A stretch of DNA of 64,000 bases from Amorphophallus konjac (GCA_022559845.1 CM040128.1:173530413-173594412); one strand, 5' to 3'. Shown: positions 10,497 to 22,253, numbered from the stretch's first letter. Notes: generated from the letters alone by a model not told the origin. Numbers and translations: made by a program.

Positions 10497-12115
10497 ACCG
10501 CTCTCACGCCCCGGCCCAGGCCCAATGAGATAATGCAACACGGCAGGGGGAAACACTCCTCAGTGCAGACGTTGGGGAAAAGAACATCATCTGAAACAAG
10601 TACATATCAAGGAAAAAAATATATTCCATCACACAAATTATACCAGAACATGGCCAAGTATTACAACTGGAAAAATCTGATACATAGGTGCCTTAAAATA
10701 AATGCAAGAGCTTACAGAGCTCCGAAACATACAAAGCCGAGTCAAACAGATGCTGGGGTTGGGGTGGGAAGGATGTTCTTATTCTTGTCACTATAACCTC
10801 TACTATAGTACTTTTACTTTCTGAATTATATCCGTAGCTTCCTATCTTCAGTTCCCAGCTTCTACAACCATCTGTATGACAGTGTCATCTTGAAGTCCTT
10901 GAGGTTCTTCTCATCTTGTCCCCATTGTCCTTCTCCCCCAACAAACATCACACTGACCTTCTACTTGCCCCACTTGGATGCCAAAAGAATCTCCTCTGAA
11001 TGGACTCCATTTTTCTTCCAACAGCCTTTGGAATTCTGAACAAGGAAAGTTAGTTTGGGAATGTTAGAGAACACTACTTTTGTGTGAAGCCAATCTCCCA
11101 CCATAAGACAACAACATCCCTTGCTAGCCCACTAATCTTCTTTTAAACCTTTTGAAAGCCTAGTCCTAATCCATGCAGTGAAGCACCCTAGGTTTGAGAG
11201 GAAGTCCTAGATACTTGATTAAGAACGTTTCTATTCTACACCACAATGTCCACGATGCCATGCTATGTGGCTCTTCTCAAAATGGATGGAGTTTTCTGGT
11301 AGCAGCCTGCCTGACATCATCCCCTATTAGTTGTCCCAAAATGGCAGATGCCGATTGGTTGGCAAATGAACTGCCCCTCAGGATATCTCATGTCACTTTG
11401 AATTTGCCTGTTGTGCACAACAGCTTCTTATTTATGTTGACATTGTGGCACATCATAGTCCCTGATGTAATTTTTCATGTTTACAACTTTGCTATGTAAG
11501 AGTATTACATGAGAAGTTATGATGCACAGAAATCAATACCACACATGAGTATGCGCCTTTATAATATCTGCAATTCTCTTTTTTCCCCGAAAGAAACTGG
11601 ATTGTACCACCAATTATATTAAATAAACAGAGGAAATGCAGCGAAAGGAGGTGAGGAGAGTTCCTCAACCTCAAAAGAAACACAAAACATCAAGTAACCA
11701 AGTGGTAAGTGTTAACCCAATTTCGCAACCTACTTCCAACTACTAGATGAAAGACCAAGAATATGCCTACAAATGAAAAGAGACAGCCCCCAGACACAGT
11801 TTTCAACATAAATGGAACTTCCCCTGAGAACAGAGTCCTTTCGTTCCCTCTAAATACCCCAGCAAAATGCATGAGGTAAAATCCCAAGAACTTGGGCTCG
11901 TGTGTAGTTGCCAAGAGGCAAGAGCTACCTTAATGGTCTTGAGAACTGCAGTTGTTCTTGATTATTATATGAAAGTTATGAATTTCGTTATTTCTAATAT
12001 TTTATGTGTCCAAACCTTTTAACTGTTTCTTTTATCCAATTTTCTGTTGTTTTCTTCTACATTCTTATTGGATTTGGCATTTCATCAATAATTATTTTTT
12101 CCTTATGTTGATCAG
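10497..12115. other. Probable LTR remnant, then unassigned sequence
   Basis: The first few hundred bases are probably the LTR of the minus-strand Ty3-like element, because they directly follow its primer site, but I cannot place the outer end. The rest is AT-rich, has no frame with a recognisable product and ends in a pyrimidine-rich tract that looks like a 3' splice site at 12115. Confidence 0.4.
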
Positions 12116-12307
12116 GTAGCTGCTGTGCAAAGTATGAGTGGGAGTCTTTCAAACCCTTTACTTGTTCTTCCTCTTCAGCCTGCTGCACCTGATATTTCAA
12201 AGACATCCCCTGTGAGATCAGCTGAACCCGTCAGTCCAAAACTGAGCAATCTTGTTGGTCTTGGATATCAGGCTTATGAAGATTCTGTTTTAAAGAAGCT
12301 TCAAAAG
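12116..12307 (+). CDS. Candidate internal exon of an unidentified plant gene
   Basis: A 192-bp frame with no stop (64 codons, phase 0 at both ends) sits between a good acceptor (T-rich tract then TTGATCAG at 12115) and a donor (AAAAG/GTGCGG at 12307/12308). The predicted peptide is Ser/Pro/Leu-rich, then ends with GYQAYEDSVLKKLQK, a more ordered segment. I do not recognise the protein. Codon use and phase look like real coding sequence. No neighbouring exon was found in the window, so it could also be a relic of a captured or broken gene. Confidence 0.45.
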
Positions 12308-15300
12308 GTGCGGAATCCCGCTTTATATGTCCATGATTCTTTTTTTTTCCTTCTATATCATCTAATCTTTGTCTAACAATCAAATAAATTGGGCCATATA
12401 GTCATATACTAGATTATAGAAGAACCTCATACACCAATCGCTGACTAGTTAGGACTTTGATAGTGAGCTTGTTTCCTATTATGCGTAGGGCAGAGGTGAG
12501 CATACACCTTCTTCTTAATCATGTATGGATTGGGTGTATCTCTTATGCTCTTCATAGAAGCAGTTTTTTTTTTGTTCCTTCATGGGAGCACGTTATAACT
12601 GAGGGCCATGAACCTGTGGACCTGTAACTCATAAAGACAACGCTTAGAGGACTCCATCTGTAAGAGGATCTGTTTAATCAAACTAGTTGTTAATTTCTGA
12701 CCAATATAGTATCTTGTCTATATCTTCTCTAGAATGTTTCTATTGATTAAGTGGAGTTTCCTGGCAGTGGAATATATCACTTGTTCATAGACCATTTATT
12801 TTATTTTAGCCAGTTCATTGTGAAACATGGAAGAAGAATGCAAACTATGTGCTCATTGGCATCTTCAAATTTGACCCCATCATGAATGGCATTCAAAACA
12901 AGTTTCTCTAGGTGTCATTAAACTTTTTTTTAATTCTTTTTGATATCTATATATGATATGGAGTTTAGGGTTTGCCAGCTTTGAGTAATGCATATGATAT
13001 TACTTTTTGTTGAATTGCTTTATGACAGAAATCTCACATTTCATCTGCATAGATGTGCCAGTGGGCTAGCTGGCTGCCTCATGTTTTTTGAACTTTCTGA
13101 CTTGACAAGCATAAGGCTTTTCTTAGAATTTAGTTAGAGAGCCAACCTGATTGACAAAAATAAACAAGTAGAATCCAACTCAAAATTTCAAGGATCTAAG
13201 GTTATGCCAAGTTAGAAGTCCAATTGCCATTATCTATTTTAAATAGTGTAAGGGAAGCCTTCATTCTTTGGCTTGGTTTGTGCATGCTGTTAGGTACCTC
13301 CATGATGGCACTAAGTGAAACCTTAGAAGCTTGAAGCAAAAAGGCCTTTTGCTTTGAAAAAGGATTGATAGAGCTTCGAGAAGGATTGGGAAACCATCAG
13401 AATTCATTATAAAAAATGTCTGTCAGTTATGAACATGTGGAGCTCAAAACCCTGTGGTCATAATTTGTGTCGTCAACCAGATGGTGGAGAAACTGGAGGG
13501 GGTGTTCCAATTGCTGTGGAGGGAGGCTAAGGTAGAAACCTAGGAAATCCTATTTTTGCGCCATGTTCTTCTTGATACAGTAGCAGTGGAAACCTAGGGA
13601 AATCCTTTTTCTACATTATGTTCTCTCTTGATATGGTAGCCCAGGGTGGATGTAAACTTGAGACCGCCTTAGTTCTGGTCAAGTAAAGGTGGTTTTTTGA
13701 GATTTTGCAGCAGAGAATGAAGTCCAAGATGGACTCGATATGGCTTCAAACCAGTGTCTTAGATACCTTGGTTGGGGTCATTCTGCAAAGGTCTGTGGTA
13801 ATCCACTGTGATGTGGATGTTACAGATGCAAAGGACATTAAAGGAAATTGCAATGGACTAGATCCTGCGGAGATGGGCTAGACTCTGCCGTGGATTGTGT
13901 TACTGAATGTTCTAATTATCCCTGGAGGTGTTTTGCCACTGGATCTATCTGAAACAAGGAAGCAAGCCATGGTTACCTGTGGGTCTCATGAAGTCCCAGA
14001 TAATCTTAGATGGTTCTTGCAGGCTTTCTGAATAAAAAAGTTATTTTGGCTGAAATTTCTTCCATTGCGTAAAACAGCAAAAGATTTGGCTAGTGGTTGA
14101 ATGGAGCTTTGGATAAAACACCTGTTGGAAGTTTCTGTGCTGACCTCTTCCTGAGGTGATGATCTTCAATGTGGCAGTTAGAAGATTTTTATGGTGCATA
14201 ATGGGTGGATTAGTGTGTGTTTTGGAATGATGAGTAGGAGAGACAGTTGAGAGAAGACAAGTATTCTGTCTTAAATTTTATGGCATTCATCTTCATGTAT
14301 GGGACTTGGAAACATTGATAGAATTGTGAATGAATTCAGTTTTTTGAGGGAGTTTGATCCTGCTTTCCTCAACAGTGATTACCTGAAATCTGTGCGTGAA
14401 TCATGGGTGTGGAGTAGATGGAGGATGTCCGAAGTCAAATGGTAACTAAGTTAAATGCTGATAGGGAACATTTGTGCATGTGAAAAGAGGTATCCAACGC
14501 CCACAAAAAGCTGGAAAGTATGGTCTTGGAGATGTCCATTCAAGCAATGATTGGAATGGAAAAGGAGATAAATGGAGAAGTGGACATTGTTTCAACATTT
14601 AGAGTAGATAATGCTGAATGTGATATGTAACATGGAGAAAATAAGAAGATGATAGTGTCTTGGCCTGGTCTCAGTGAGTCATTCAGTGTGCAGATGTAAT
14701 ATAACTGTCTGCAAGTTAGCGAGAAACTGAGGTTGTGACCCACATGATTGTGGAAAAAACCTGCCAAAAAATTCAAATGCAAATGATGACCTTCAGTCCC
14801 TGAGTCCTTCAGCAAGGCCGCCTCCTCTGAAGCAGTAGCTGCTCCATTGGGCATTGGCAAGCAGGGCTATAGATGTTTGGACAGTCCATGGTGGGACTAC
14901 TCACATAGCTTTGAGTTGTGTCCCGCTACCAAGACCTTATAGAAGTATATTGCTCTGTTTGTAGCTAGTGATAACCATCATTCGTTAAGAGGCTACAGAC
15001 AAGGTCAGATTCACATGCTGATACAGCTATTTTCAAAAGTTTTTGATTCCATTTTGCATAAACAGGAATGGTGGGATTTTATCCAAAATAATCTTCCATT
15101 GAGTGGTTGGATACAATATATTTTCTTGGTAATTCCACTAATAATGTTTTTCTTACAATATGTTGTATGTTTTGTATTAAACTATACCATAAATTTTACT
15201 TCTTGATTTGTTACTTCTTGATTAGTTCTCAGAAACTCAGCCATGAAAGAACCCATTTCTGCTTCTCACTCCGTTATATCACTGGGATATCCTTTTCTGA

Positions 15301-15493
15301 TTCTGATAATCAGAAACTGTTAGGTCGGGCAGGTGCCTCAGTTGGCACAATGACTCCGGTTTGCATGCAGAAGTCCTCTTGAAAATCACCTGGGAACACC
15401 CAATTCTGCTTCCTGTAGGGGTTCACATGGCTTTGGGTTGCCCTACCCAGCTACCCTTGACCTTTGCCCTACCTGTGTCTGGCGGAGATGAGG
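12308..15493. other. Unassigned sequence, partly decayed retroelement
   Basis: AT-rich DNA without a credible gene. Around 13.7-14.0 kb a decayed zinc-knuckle frame is visible and listed separately. Two stretches (about 14890-14935 and 15415-15465) share similar wording (CACATAGCTTTGAGTTG against CACATGGCTTTGGGTTG), a hint of an old dispersed repeat. Nothing else could be supported. Confidence 0.4.
13755..13841 (+). pseudogene. Decayed double zinc-knuckle relic of a retroelement
   Basis: In one frame the sequence reads C-L-R-Y-x4-H-x4-C (LGWGHSAKVC), a CCHC knuckle whose second Cys has become Tyr. A stop follows, then a second partial knuckle CYRCKGH. Back-to-back knuckles of this kind occur in plant LINE-like and DUF4283-type gag proteins. 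The surroundings carry many stops. The call rests on the spacing of these few residues only. Confidence 0.35.
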
Positions 15494-16700
15494 GTGATTT
15501 TTAAAAGCTCAAAGTCATGCAGTTGAGCTTTGCCAGCATGTCTCAAGGAATGTAAACTTGGATCTTACTTGATTGGCCGATTTTAGAAGCTCAGTCATGC
15601 AGTTGAGTGTTGTCCATAGTTGTCAAGGCGCCTAGCCGGGAAGGTGGTTTTGCGAAGCCTAGGCGCCCCCACGCCTTGTTGGACTTGAAAAAGGCGCCAC
15701 CTAGGCGCCGCTTGGGCGGCCTAGGCGCCCAAAGCGGCGTCTAGGCGGCCCCCTTCTATCTTTGTCTCTCTCTCCCTCTTCTCCCCTGTTATAAATAGAA
15801 ATTTTCTTCCGGGGGCGGCCCGCGACCTGACCACGCGGGTCGATCCGCGTGCGAGGGCGCACGATGGCGAGTTTGAGCTCCACACTCTAACACACTCTCT
15901 CCATTTCTCTCTCACACTCACAGTGAGACCCACCCTCTCTCTCTCTCCTGCCCCCTCTCTCTGTCTGTCTGTCTATCTCTTCTCTCCCTTGCCCCCTTCT
16001 CTCTCTTTCCCCCACCCTTCCTCCTCTCTCTCTCTCTCTCACACACACAGTTCGCAACTATCTCTCTCAATCCCTCTCTCTCTATCTTGCCTTCCCCCCT
16101 TTTCAATTAATAATGGGGTTAATTTGTTAATAAAGTATTTTAAATTTAAATTTAAATTTTGTATGTCTTATTTTTTTTTACAGTGGTCATCTATGGTACT
16201 TCTCTAGTTATGTGTTTGTTTACTTTATTATTGATTGTATGTGATAATGGGAGATGTCTTTTTCTTTTCGTATCTACTTTATATTATATGTATGCTATTT
16301 CGAGTATGATTTGCATATTTTTGGAAGAAATTGGCAAACATCAGGTTAGTATTTTATTCATTATGAAAGTCCAATTTTTATTGTTAATTTTATCTCAAAA
16401 TGAATTTTGATATTTTATTGCAATATCATTTCTATTAATTTTTATTTCTATGTTCATACTAGTGTTGTTTCCATATTTGTAGTAATCATGATTAATTTAT
16501 ATATAAAAAATTACGTATATATTAATGATGATATTTTTATGAACTTGACGCCTAAGCGCCGCTTAGGCAGGCGCCTAAGCGTTTAGACACTCAAGGACCC
16601 CAAGCTCGCCTTGGTGGCCTTGTCGCCTTGACAACTATGGTGTTGTCAAGATGTCTCAAGGTAAACTTGCATCGGGTTACTGGATCGGCCGTGGCTGATC
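15494..16700 (+). repeat. Short tandem duplication interrupted by a transposon
   Basis: About 75 bases at 15504-15582 (AAGCTCAAAGTCATGCAGTT ... ATGTCTCAAGG ... GGCCGA) are repeated at 15588-15614 plus 16648-16692. The second copy is split by the element at 15615-16639. The first copy therefore serves as an unoccupied site for the insertion. Confidence 0.6.
15615..16639. mobile_element. hAT-like non-autonomous element (1,025 bp)
   Basis: Perfect 14-bp terminal inverted repeats CATAGTTGTCAAGG and CCTTGACAACTATG, flanked by an 8-bp direct repeat GTGTTGTC (15607-15614 and 16640-16647). Subterminal sequences are GC-rich with repeated GGCGCC and CTTAGGCG blocks. The middle has a long CT/CACACA tract (15900-16090) and AT-rich DNA. 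It encodes no transposase. The 8-bp duplication fits the hAT superfamily. Confidence 0.75.
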
Positions 16701-17085
16701 TGTATCTGGATCAGATTGGCCAGGCCGGCCAATACACGTGAACTTAGGCTGTGGATTGACCTGATTAAAATATTAATGAAAAATTCATAAATGCTTAAAA
16801 ATTCAGGGGAAATCAGGGGAAAAGAATAAAAATGTAGACATGTAAGAAAATTAATAGATGATTATAGCAACAACATTTCAAATTTATTGTTTTTTCAGGT
16901 TAGTAAGTCCAAAATTTTCTCTCACTTAGCAGGTCAAAATAGATGAAGTACATAAACTCTAGAGAAGAAGTGAAGCCAGAGTAGTTCCGACAACAACTGC
17001 AAGACAAAACACATCGATCTATTATTGACACAAGAATAACGAATAGTAAATTATAACCCAGTTGTAACAAAAAATGATATCCTCT
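16701..17085. other. Intervening sequence without recognised features
   Basis: AT-rich DNA between the hAT-like element and the left end of Tat element A. A local inverted repeat (GATCTGTATCTGGATC, about 16698-16713) is present. I see no gene. Confidence 0.4.
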
Positions 17086-18292
17086 TGTTGGCCATGGAAT
17101 ATATTTGATGTGGGTGGAGTTCTTTTTGAAAAGAAATGTTTTGTATAAGGGTTTATTTCGTGGGTGTGCATCGTATCAGACGATTCGAGTTCGGGTGCTG
17201 GACCTTTCCCCATTGACCGAAGTCAGTGTTGATTTACATCGGCTTAACGTCCGAACACCTTTGTTTATCTGTCAAAGAAATCTTAAAATCCCCTCCATAA
17301 GTTCTGATATTGAGGGCCTACTCGCTTGGGCTGCTTGCAATTACCACTCATTCACCACCGACAGACTGATAGAACTGGGACTTTATCAAAGGCCTCTTAA
17401 GTTTAGGCAAAAGCTCTATAGATTTTGGGGTATGGATGCAATTCTGCAGAAGCCGTAGACATTTTTGAAGTGTCGGGAGGTTTCCTGGACCCCAGGGATA
17501 TTTTGGTAATTTTATGTTTCCAGAGATATTTTGATAATTTTATCGGGCGAGGGGCATTTCTGAAATTTATGGGTTGGAAAGAAGGTAGGGCAGAATCCCT
17601 AACTCCCCGAGGTGTCGAGGCCATTTTTCGGAGAGTTTTGGAGGCTACCATGCCATTTCTAGGTCATAGCGGTATTTTGATAATTTTACCCGACTCCACG
17701 CGGACCTAGGTTTGAGGTGACACTCAAGCGTAGGACTGAGCTGACAATGTCCCTAAGCAGAAGGAGTAACGAAGGGCTTCATAGAAGGCGCACATGCGTC
17801 GATTTGCAAAAGGAGGGGCATGTATACAATTTTTCGAAAGTCGGGGGTTTTCTTATAAATTTTTTTTGACCAGTGTGCAAAGAAAATCTGCAGAGTACAT
17901 CGAATATATTTAGGGCCTAAGTGGGTACAAGGGTTGTCAGCTAGTTGTCCACTGTATATTAAAGAGCCCCAATTACAAAAGATTGCAGGTAGAATTGCAA
18001 ACAACAGGACTTATGTTTCTCGCAGTCCCAGGGAGGACATTTTTGTAATTCTCCCATTATAGGGGCATAACTACATAATTTAGCCGTCCCAGGGGCATAG
18101 AAACTTACAAACATAGCCCTCAGAGGGGCATACTTACAAACATAGCTCTTAGGGGCATAAATATAAGACCCGGGGATCACTTACCCCTCGAGAGTCAAAA
18201 CAACGAACAATGTTCTTCTCCTCTGTGCACAAGTGTCCTTGTGCATAGCTCCTTGATTTCTCGTCGATGTCTCTTTCTGGACCCTCGGGGGT

Positions 18293-18301
18293 CTATTTAT
18301 A
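18293..18301 (-). promoter_or_regulatory. TATA box of Tat LTR A
   Basis: The minus strand reads TATAAATAG followed by ACCCCCGAGGGTCC. The same box with the same neighbours occurs in LTR B at 43881-43889, so it is conserved between diverged LTRs. Confidence 0.65.
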
Positions 18302-18399
18302 AAAAGTGGAGGGCTACCTGGAGGTGTTTGAACTCGTACGGGGTGAACGGGATAAAAATGACCCCGGGAGGGTCTATTTCTTCTTTTTTTTTGCATGAG

Positions 18400-18640
18400 A
18401 GAAAGGGGGGCGGGGTCGAGTGACCCCTGGGGCCCCACCCGGGGTCGAATGACCTCGGGCAGGCCCGCGCGGGACCTGCCCGGGGTCATTTAACCACGGG
18501 TAGCTCCTGCCCGGGGCGAATCGGGTTCCCCCGGGGTCAATCGACCCCGGGCAGGCCCCCCCGGGGTTACTTGACCCCGGGCGGGTCCCTCCAGGGGTCG
18601 CGCGACCCCGTGCGGGTCTCCCCGACTCTGGACGAGTCCT
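18400..18640. repeat. GACCCCGGG-rich tandem block in LTR A
   Basis: About seven imperfect units of roughly 30-40 bases built on GACCCCGGGCGGGTCC and GGGGTCGAATGACC. Units are partly palindromic, so the strand could fold into strong hairpins. LTR B has an equivalent block at 43920-44230 with different unit order. Confidence 0.7.
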
Positions 18641-19142
18641 TTTACCCCCTTTTTGCTTAAAAAAACTCTCCCCAGGGATTTGTAGAACCTGTTGTTCGTA
18701 GCACGCCACGTGGAGAGAGGAGAAATGCGCCTCCTTGTTCGTTCGTCGTCTTCCCCCACGCCGTAGGCCGCGGAGAAGGGATTTGTTTTTATCTGAGCAG
18801 TGTGGTACACGTGCGTGAGACTTCTTCAACGATGTGTACACCATCCCTTGCATCCCTTTTTCTTGCTGCGAGGGTTTTCTTTATTCACCCCGCACATCTA
18901 AGGGAGAAAAACATCCTTTCGGGGTTTTACCCGAAACCACACGATCCTGATAATCTTTGTGGATTTAGTCCGGTTCTCAACCACCTCGTTTGCTGCGAGG
19001 GGTTTAAAATTGCAGAGATATATGGGCCACGGAGTCCTAATGTGTGGAAATATTTCACAGAGTGGCGATACGCCGAATATTGAACCTTGACCAACTCGAG
19101 GGAAAGGTCTCGATTTATCCGAGACAAATAGTGGGCGCAACA

Positions 19143-19157
19143 AATGCCCCCCACGGG
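19143..19157 (-). other. Polypurine tract of Tat element A
   Basis: The minus strand reads CCGTGGGGGGCATT directly before TGTTGCGCCC, the LTR start. The equivalent in B is CTCGTGGGAGGCATT. Confidence 0.7.
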
Positions 19158-19360
19158 ACATCCACCGAAGCTGGAGGCGGGGGCAGATGGCCCGTGTCCT
19201 CCGTAGTTTTTTGCTTATCCCCGAGTCGGTTGACATGACAGGGTTTTGTAGGACTGTGCCTGAATATTTTTATTGCTGTCTTCATGCTTGTTTGATCTTT
19301 AGTTCAGCCCTTTTCACTCATTGTTCCTTGTTGCTCTTGGTCTTTGCCGCTTCTACAGAC

Positions 19361-19627
19361 ATGGCTTGCCAAGGCAAAGGCAGAGAGGCATCCCGGAGGC
19401 CCAGGGTTGGGGACTCTGATGATCATTATGTGCGGAGGACAGATAGGCCTATGCCACCTTTCCCTCCCCGTAACATCACTTCTGACAGCTTTGATGCGGT
19501 GGACCGCGGGTTTGCTTGGGTCGCTGAGGGCCCGATTGAGGATACTATTGTAGCTGCAGGCACTATTGATATCTCCCGCATTATGAGGAGACAAGGGATC
19601 TATGTGTATGGCCGTTCAGGAGGATAT
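19361..19627 (+). pseudogene. Antisense PMD gene of element A, exon 1 (5' part, split by S2)
   Basis: Starts at ATG 19361, two bases after an acceptor-like TTCTACAG that is also present in B. It encodes a basic N-terminus followed by DSDDHYVRRTDRP, a proline-rich stretch, and a segment ending in ...SGGY at the S2 insertion. The same protein continues at 30698, after the GATAT target duplication. The gene runs opposite to the gag-pol of its host element and starts about 220 bases inside the LTR boundary. Homologous to 44995-45260 in element B. Confidence 0.75.
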
Positions 19628-21452
19628 TGTTGGGTGCAGATATAGAGATAAACGTAGATCCAGAAGGGGGGGTGAATGGATCTTTTTAAAACATTTTGCC
19701 CAGTTTAAAGATGTATAGAACTATGATGACTTATTCAGTGGACAATTTCGCAAACACCAGTAATGCACGCCTAATCAACTGTTAGGAAACATACATACGG
19801 AAGCTATTTGGACAATTAGAAGCAATCAATCTCACACGAAAAGGCATTCAAACACACTGCACAAGATATTTTAGGTGGTTCGGTCAGCTGACCTACATCC
19901 ACCCCACACTTCAACCAGAGTATGGCTTCCGCTGATACACAGCTTAATCAGCTGGGCCTCACAGCTTGCCTACAATCCACTGACTAACAGCTTGCGCTAG
20001 GCCTTACAGCTTATGCCACCCGCTGACAAACAGCTTGCGCTGGGCCTTACAGCTTATGCCATCCGCTGACAAACAGCTTGCCGTTGATCCACAGCTTCGG
20101 GGACGAATCCCTACAACTGCTGAGCTTCACAGCTTGCTGTCCAGAGGAATCCTCCTCTGCAACGTTGACACACAGCTTGAAAAGAGTTTAAGAAGAAAAT
20201 AATAAAAACTATAGCAACGGAAAGCTGGAACTGAAACCCGATGGAATGAAACTCACACAGGAGCAAACTAGGTTGGATTTGATCCAAGGACCAGTTAGAC
20301 AAATCTTCAGGAACTCTAGTCTCTTCTCTCGATCTTACTCCCTCTTCATCTCTTCTTTTTCTCTATGTTTTCTATATCTGTCTCTGATCCTTCTTTTTCT
20401 TTTTCTCTCACTTTTTCTTCTTTTATGTTTTTCTTTTTCATCATCTGCCCGCTCACCTTTCACGAACAGATTCTCATTTTTATATGAGCATCAGAAAGAG
20501 GGCGTGTGGAGATCACATTTCCCGCCCAGGCTTTTCATCCAGATCTGAGGACCAAGGCCACGTGGCATCATCTGAGCGTAATTACCCTCCACGTGTCATG
20601 AGCATAGCTCAGTCTTCAGCCTTGGATCACGTGCTTTCCTTAGTCTCTTCGAATAAGTGTCCTGTCAAAATGTTAGACATTCAGTCTACATAAGATACTT
20701 AGACAATCATAGGAATTGCACAGACTTCAGGTAGCATGAGAGCGAACGTGCACGGACTCAAGTATGCATGAATGCACCGACTTTGTTATACTGTAAGAGA
20801 GTCGTGCACAGACTCAGTTATGCACATGCGAGGACTTGCACAGACCTTGACTCTATGCAGTACTGGATATGCACGGACTTCAGTTAGCGTGTGCGAAGAT
20901 TTGCACAGACCTCGGTTATGCACATGCGAGGGCCTGCACATACCTTGACTCTATGCAATGTTGGATATGCACGGACTTCAGTTAGCGTGTGCGAAGTCTT
21001 GCATGGACCTCAGTTATGCACATGCGAGGACCTGCACATACCTTGACTTTGTGTAATGCTGGATATGCACTTACTTCAGTATGAAGGACGTAGAACATGC
21101 ACCAACTATGTATAACAGACAGGAACACATGCATTGACTATGTATAACAGACAGGAACACATGCATTGACTATGAATGCATTGCACCGATCCTGAATACG
21201 CAAACAACTAAGACGTATGCAGTCGTTATCTCCCAAATAACGTGGTATGCACAGACCTGACTATGCACTGACTTCTTCGACCTATGCATGAACTATATGC
21301 AACAAACGCAAGGTACACAGACCTTGTATGCTGAATGACTTAACTGTGCACAGACATATATTTTCTATGAAATGATCAAATGCACACAAATTTATGCAAT
21401 CCAGTCTTCATATGACTCATAGATTGTCATCATTAAAACTAGGGGTCCAACA
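19628..21452 (-). repeat. S2 3' LTR (1,825 bp)
   Basis: On the minus strand it begins TGTTGGACCCCTAG and ends GCACCCAACA. It contains AAGTCTGTGCA-type repeats (read on minus, 20710-21380), a TATA box at 20477-20484 and two units of a 43-bp CAGCTTGCGCTGGGCC repeat near 19990-20090. It differs from the 5' LTR (28792-30692) by scattered substitutions and by fewer 43-bp units. Confidence 0.9.
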
Positions 21453-21466
21453 ATCTCCCCCCTTTT
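21453..21466 (-). other. S2 polypurine tract
   Basis: The minus strand reads AAAAGGGGGGAGAT directly before TGTTGGACC. Extra GGGGGAG tracts on the minus strand lie at about 21745, 21803, 25298 and 25690, the multiple-tract pattern also seen in S1. Confidence 0.8.
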
Positions 21467-21785
21467 GATGATGACAACTATAATTCATGTATGATTGAAA
21501 CTAACGGAGAATTTGTTTGTTGACATGCATGGCCAAGATAACATTTCAGCATAAAGCATGCATCCAACACAAATATGCACTATGTAGAAGTTACATTTCT
21601 GTGTACAGTAAGAGAATATTTTTTATTTACATCAGAAACTTGAAAAAACTGTCCATCAGTAAAACAAAAACTGTCCATCAGTAAACTCAAAAAACTATAC
21701 TTTCATGCTCTTTCATACATGTCCACCTTCCACCTCAATATATTCTCCCCCTTTGTCATTATCAAAATTAGGGAAATCTTGTGAA

Positions 21786-22253
21786 TTATTGACCTCTGTA
21801 ACTCCCCCTGTCTCTAGCATGATGTGCAGAGCTGGAACCAGGGGTTGAAGATCTGTGCAGCACTGAGGTGTGAAGATTTCTCATGAAGTCTAACAACTCA
21901 TCTAGCTTTCGATGTACTGTATACCCAAGTCTGTCCACTAGAGAGGTGGTAGAGTCTTGCTTTGTGAGGGTTTGATTGATATTCTCTGAGAGGGTCTCCA
22001 GTTGAGACTGAACATCTTGAAGCTTGTTGATGACTTCAGGCTGACTGACTGCAATATTGTTCAATGTACTTTTTATTAACTCAAATTCAATCTTCAGATC
22101 AAAAGTGTGGCTCAGAATTTGAGCTAGCTTGGTGAAGGTTGAGAGTTGAGTATCTTGAATTTTGCTCACCATGTCACCAACTCTAGTACTGATTCCCATA
22201 AGAGACTCCAAGATCTCTCGGACTGCTGCATCAGTTCTTTGTTTGGCAGTCAA
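21786..22253 (-). CDS. S2 extra ORF, C-terminal part
   Basis: 155 codons, predicted helical and rich in Leu, Ser, Gln and Asp (repeated short heptad-like stretches), ending in a Ser/Arg-rich tail. The first codon is TTG, not ATG, and overlaps the stop of the upstream frame by four bases at a TTTTTGA sequence. Dropping back one base there joins both frames into a single protein of about 740 residues. A one-base loss or a -1 slip on five T are the two explanations. Function unknown. Confidence 0.6.
   Translation of the reverse strand: MTAKQRTDAAVREILESLMGISTRVGDMVSKIQDTQLSTFTKLAQILSHTFDLKIEFELIKSTLNNIAVSQPEVINKLQDVQSQLETLSENINQTLTKQDSTTSLVDRLGYTVHRKLDELLDFMRNLHTSVLHRSSTPGSSSAHHARDRGSYRGQ

Larger units (their letters stand above)
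17086..19142 (-). repeat. 3' LTR of Tat element A (2,057 bp)
   Basis: On the minus strand it starts TGTTGCGCCC next to the polypurine tract and ends CATGGCCAACA. It is homologous along its length to 42662-44778 but clearly diverged. Recognisable parts are a TTTTGGTAATTTTA-type AT repeat (17500-17690), a TATA box, a GGGGTC/GACCCC-rich block (18400-18640) and a pair of CACGTG-containing stretches near 18710 and 18810. Several frames in the GC-rich block are long only because of base composition. Confidence 0.85.

Noticed and set aside
15325..15350. tRNA-like A box (TGCCTCAGTTGG), possible SINE
   Set aside because: No convincing B box at the usual distance and no poly(A) end or target duplication found.
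15923..16207. 94-codon frame rich in Ser, Leu and Pro
   Set aside because: Produced by the CT-rich tract in the hAT-like element; the opposite strand gives an Arg/Glu frame of equal length.
18374..18853. 159-codon minus-strand frame
   Set aside because: Lies in the GACCCC-rich block of LTR A; length is due to GC content, and LTR B does not preserve it.
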